NCBI GenBank assembly: GCA_964442675.1
Contig: CAYUAE010000101.1
Coordinates: 1 to 7,242 of the forward strand
Length of the DNA stretch: 7,242 nt
Reading direction: 5' to 3'
DNA from: Methylomarinum sp964442675
GTDB lineage: Bacteria; Pseudomonadota; Gammaproteobacteria; Methylococcales; Methylomonadaceae
How positions within the stretch are numbered: position 1 is the first letter of the stretch; each line of letters begins with the position of its first letter. Both the position numbers and the translations under genes were made by a program. Below, piece by piece: positions 6,321-7,242 of this stretch. A model generated the notes under the pieces. The model was given only the letters and a program-made list of their open reading frames with translations, was not told the DNA's origin and ran no database searches.

Positions 6321-6520
6321 AACGCCACGCCTCAAAACAAAACGATCAACCCTATATGATTTATGTCATGACTGGAACCTAAAAAACACCTCTGCTCCAC
6401 AATCAAACCCGCCCCTTATCCGAAAATTTCATATGTGGGCGTATAAAATCCATTTTGGGTGTTAGAATAAAACAGATTTGACACCGTTTTCGGTAACCCC
6501 CATTAAATTCAGAGGACATT
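6321..6520. other. Gap between rsmD and the UPF0182 gene
   Basis: No gene is supported in these 200 bases; a 63-codon frame from 6274 merely runs out of rsmD and has no family resemblance. A TAGAAT box (6463-6468, 5 of 6 to -10) lies about 55 bases before the next start, without a clear -35. A perfect TTGACA (6478-6483) has no good -10 at normal spacing, and a start from it would fall on the ribosome-binding site. CGCCC/GGGCG at about 6410-6441 pair only over a long loop, and no convincing intrinsic terminator was found. Confidence 0.5.
6511..6516 (+). promoter_or_regulatory. Shine-Dalgarno of the UPF0182 gene
   Basis: AGAGGA ends four bases before the ATG at 6521 and supports that start for the membrane protein that runs past the window edge. 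Confidence 0.65.
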
Positions 6521-7242
6521 ATGCGTAACTGGAAACTGTTACCTGTTTTGGCGCTTGCAACGATCATTGTTGCCGTTGTTTTATACGTTGCATTCTATTT
6601 CTTTTTCCTCGATCTGTTTGTCGACTTGTGGTGGTTTCGCTCACTGGATTTTGAGGGCTATTTCTGGCTACGATTGCTGTACCGTTTTATTCTATCTGGC
6701 GGCGTCACCCTGCTTTTTTTCGGCATATTCTTTTTCCACTTCTGGATTGCTTCACGCTATTTAGGCTTGAATCCACCTGACGAAGTTTTGCTCGATGCGG
6801 ATAAACGCCGACGTTTTCAGCGTTTTGCCGACGTTTTCATGAACGGTTCGATCAAAATCTACACGCCACTTTCTTTTTTATTGGCTGTCGTCGTCGCTAT
6901 CCCGTTTTATGAACAATGGGAACAGGCCTTATTGTTTTTCTTTGGCGAAAACTCAGGACTGATTGATCCGGTTTATGGCCGTAATGCCAGTTTCTATATG
7001 CTGTCCTATCCGATTTACATGCTGATTCAGCAGGAACTGCTTTATACGGCGGCTATTCTTTTTTTACTCGTCGGTATTCTTTACTGGCTGGAGCATGTTT
7101 TCGTCCCTAATCAAAACCAGGAATATCCTTTAGGTGCAAAAATCCACCTCACCATTCTTATGGGCTTTGTGGTGATGTTCGTCATCTGGGGATTTATACT
7201 GGATCGTTACTCCCTGCTCTATGTCAGCAGCCATGAGCCGGT
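6521..7242 (+). CDS. UPF0182 (COG1615) family membrane protein, 5' part
   Basis: The open frame starts at 6521 and continues without a stop to the window end, giving 240 complete codons of a larger protein; family members are typically several hundred residues long. The N-terminal part is very hydrophobic, with membrane segments near residues 8-30, 55-77, 113-130, 171-190 and 208-227. Family-like landmarks are LFVDLWWFRSLDFEGYFW (32-49), with aromatic residues after the first helix, and DPVYGRNASFYMLSYPIY (149-166), which resembles the DPxFGxDxSFYxFxLP segment of UPF0182 proteins. The basic loop DADKRRRFQRF (92-102) probably faces the cytoplasm. The molecular function of the family is unknown to me. 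It is in the same direction as rsmD but 200 bases away, so it may have its own promoter. The family call rests on the two motifs and topology only. Confidence 0.82.
   Translation, partial: MRNWKLLPVLALATIIVAVVLYVAFYFFFLDLFVDLWWFRSLDFEGYFWLRLLYRFILSGGVTLLFFGIFFFHFWIASRYLGLNPPDEVLLDADKRRRFQRFADVFMNGSIKIYTPLSFLLAVVVAIPFYEQWEQALLFFFGENSGLIDPVYGRNASFYMLSYPIYMLIQQELLYTAAILFLLVGILYWLEHVFVPNQNQEYPLGAKIHLTILMGFVVMFVIWGFILDRYSLLYVSSHEP

Noticed and set aside
6274..6465. 63-residue ORF overlapping the rsmD end
   Set aside because: It starts inside rsmD in another frame, has no Shine-Dalgarno and resembles no protein family.
6478..6506. Perfect TTGACA as the promoter of the UPF0182 gene
   Set aside because: The sequence at 16-18 base spacing matches the -10 consensus poorly, and transcription would begin at the ribosome-binding site.

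Overview
The window reads as ordinary chromosome from a gammaproteobacterium. A type I methanotroph (Methylococcales) or close relative is my best guess, based on the gene set and protein style: cyoE followed by ybiB, and a paired M16 peptidase operon running into rsmD. No single gene proves the lineage. No phage, insertion sequence, CRISPR array, tRNA or rRNA was seen. The genes are core metabolism, translation and envelope functions; the more unusual material is the non-coding left end.

Layout. Positions 1-532 hold no convincing gene. They contain two structured elements: a possible miniature inverted-repeat element (6-111, 19-base arms around a second perfect hairpin) and a long imperfect hairpin (312-391). 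A 12-base perfect palindrome (424-435) sits just ahead of a -10-like box. Next is a plus-strand gene for a tandem PilZ-domain protein (533-1138), a probable cyclic-di-GMP receptor, whose 3' end overlaps the convergent ybiB gene by 8 bases. On the minus strand, cyoE (heme o synthase, 3007-2117) and ybiB (TrpD-like nucleic-acid-binding protein, 2120-1131) overlap by four bases (ATGA) and form a two-gene operon.

A 100-base divergent region (3008-3107) separates cyoE from a plus-strand operon. This has two exported M16 peptidase homologues (3108-4469 and 4459-5754) and rsmD (5754-6320), all overlapping and each with a good Shine-Dalgarno sequence. The two M16 proteins have complementary half-sites. 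The first has the zinc motif HxxEH plus the distal Glu but lacks the C-terminal Tyr; the second lacks every zinc ligand but keeps the Arg/Tyr pair. They most likely work as a periplasmic heterodimer. RsmD methylates G966 of 16S rRNA and is unrelated in function, apparently just translationally coupled.

After a 200-base gap, the start of a large membrane protein of the UPF0182 (COG1615) family begins at 6521 and runs off the right edge.
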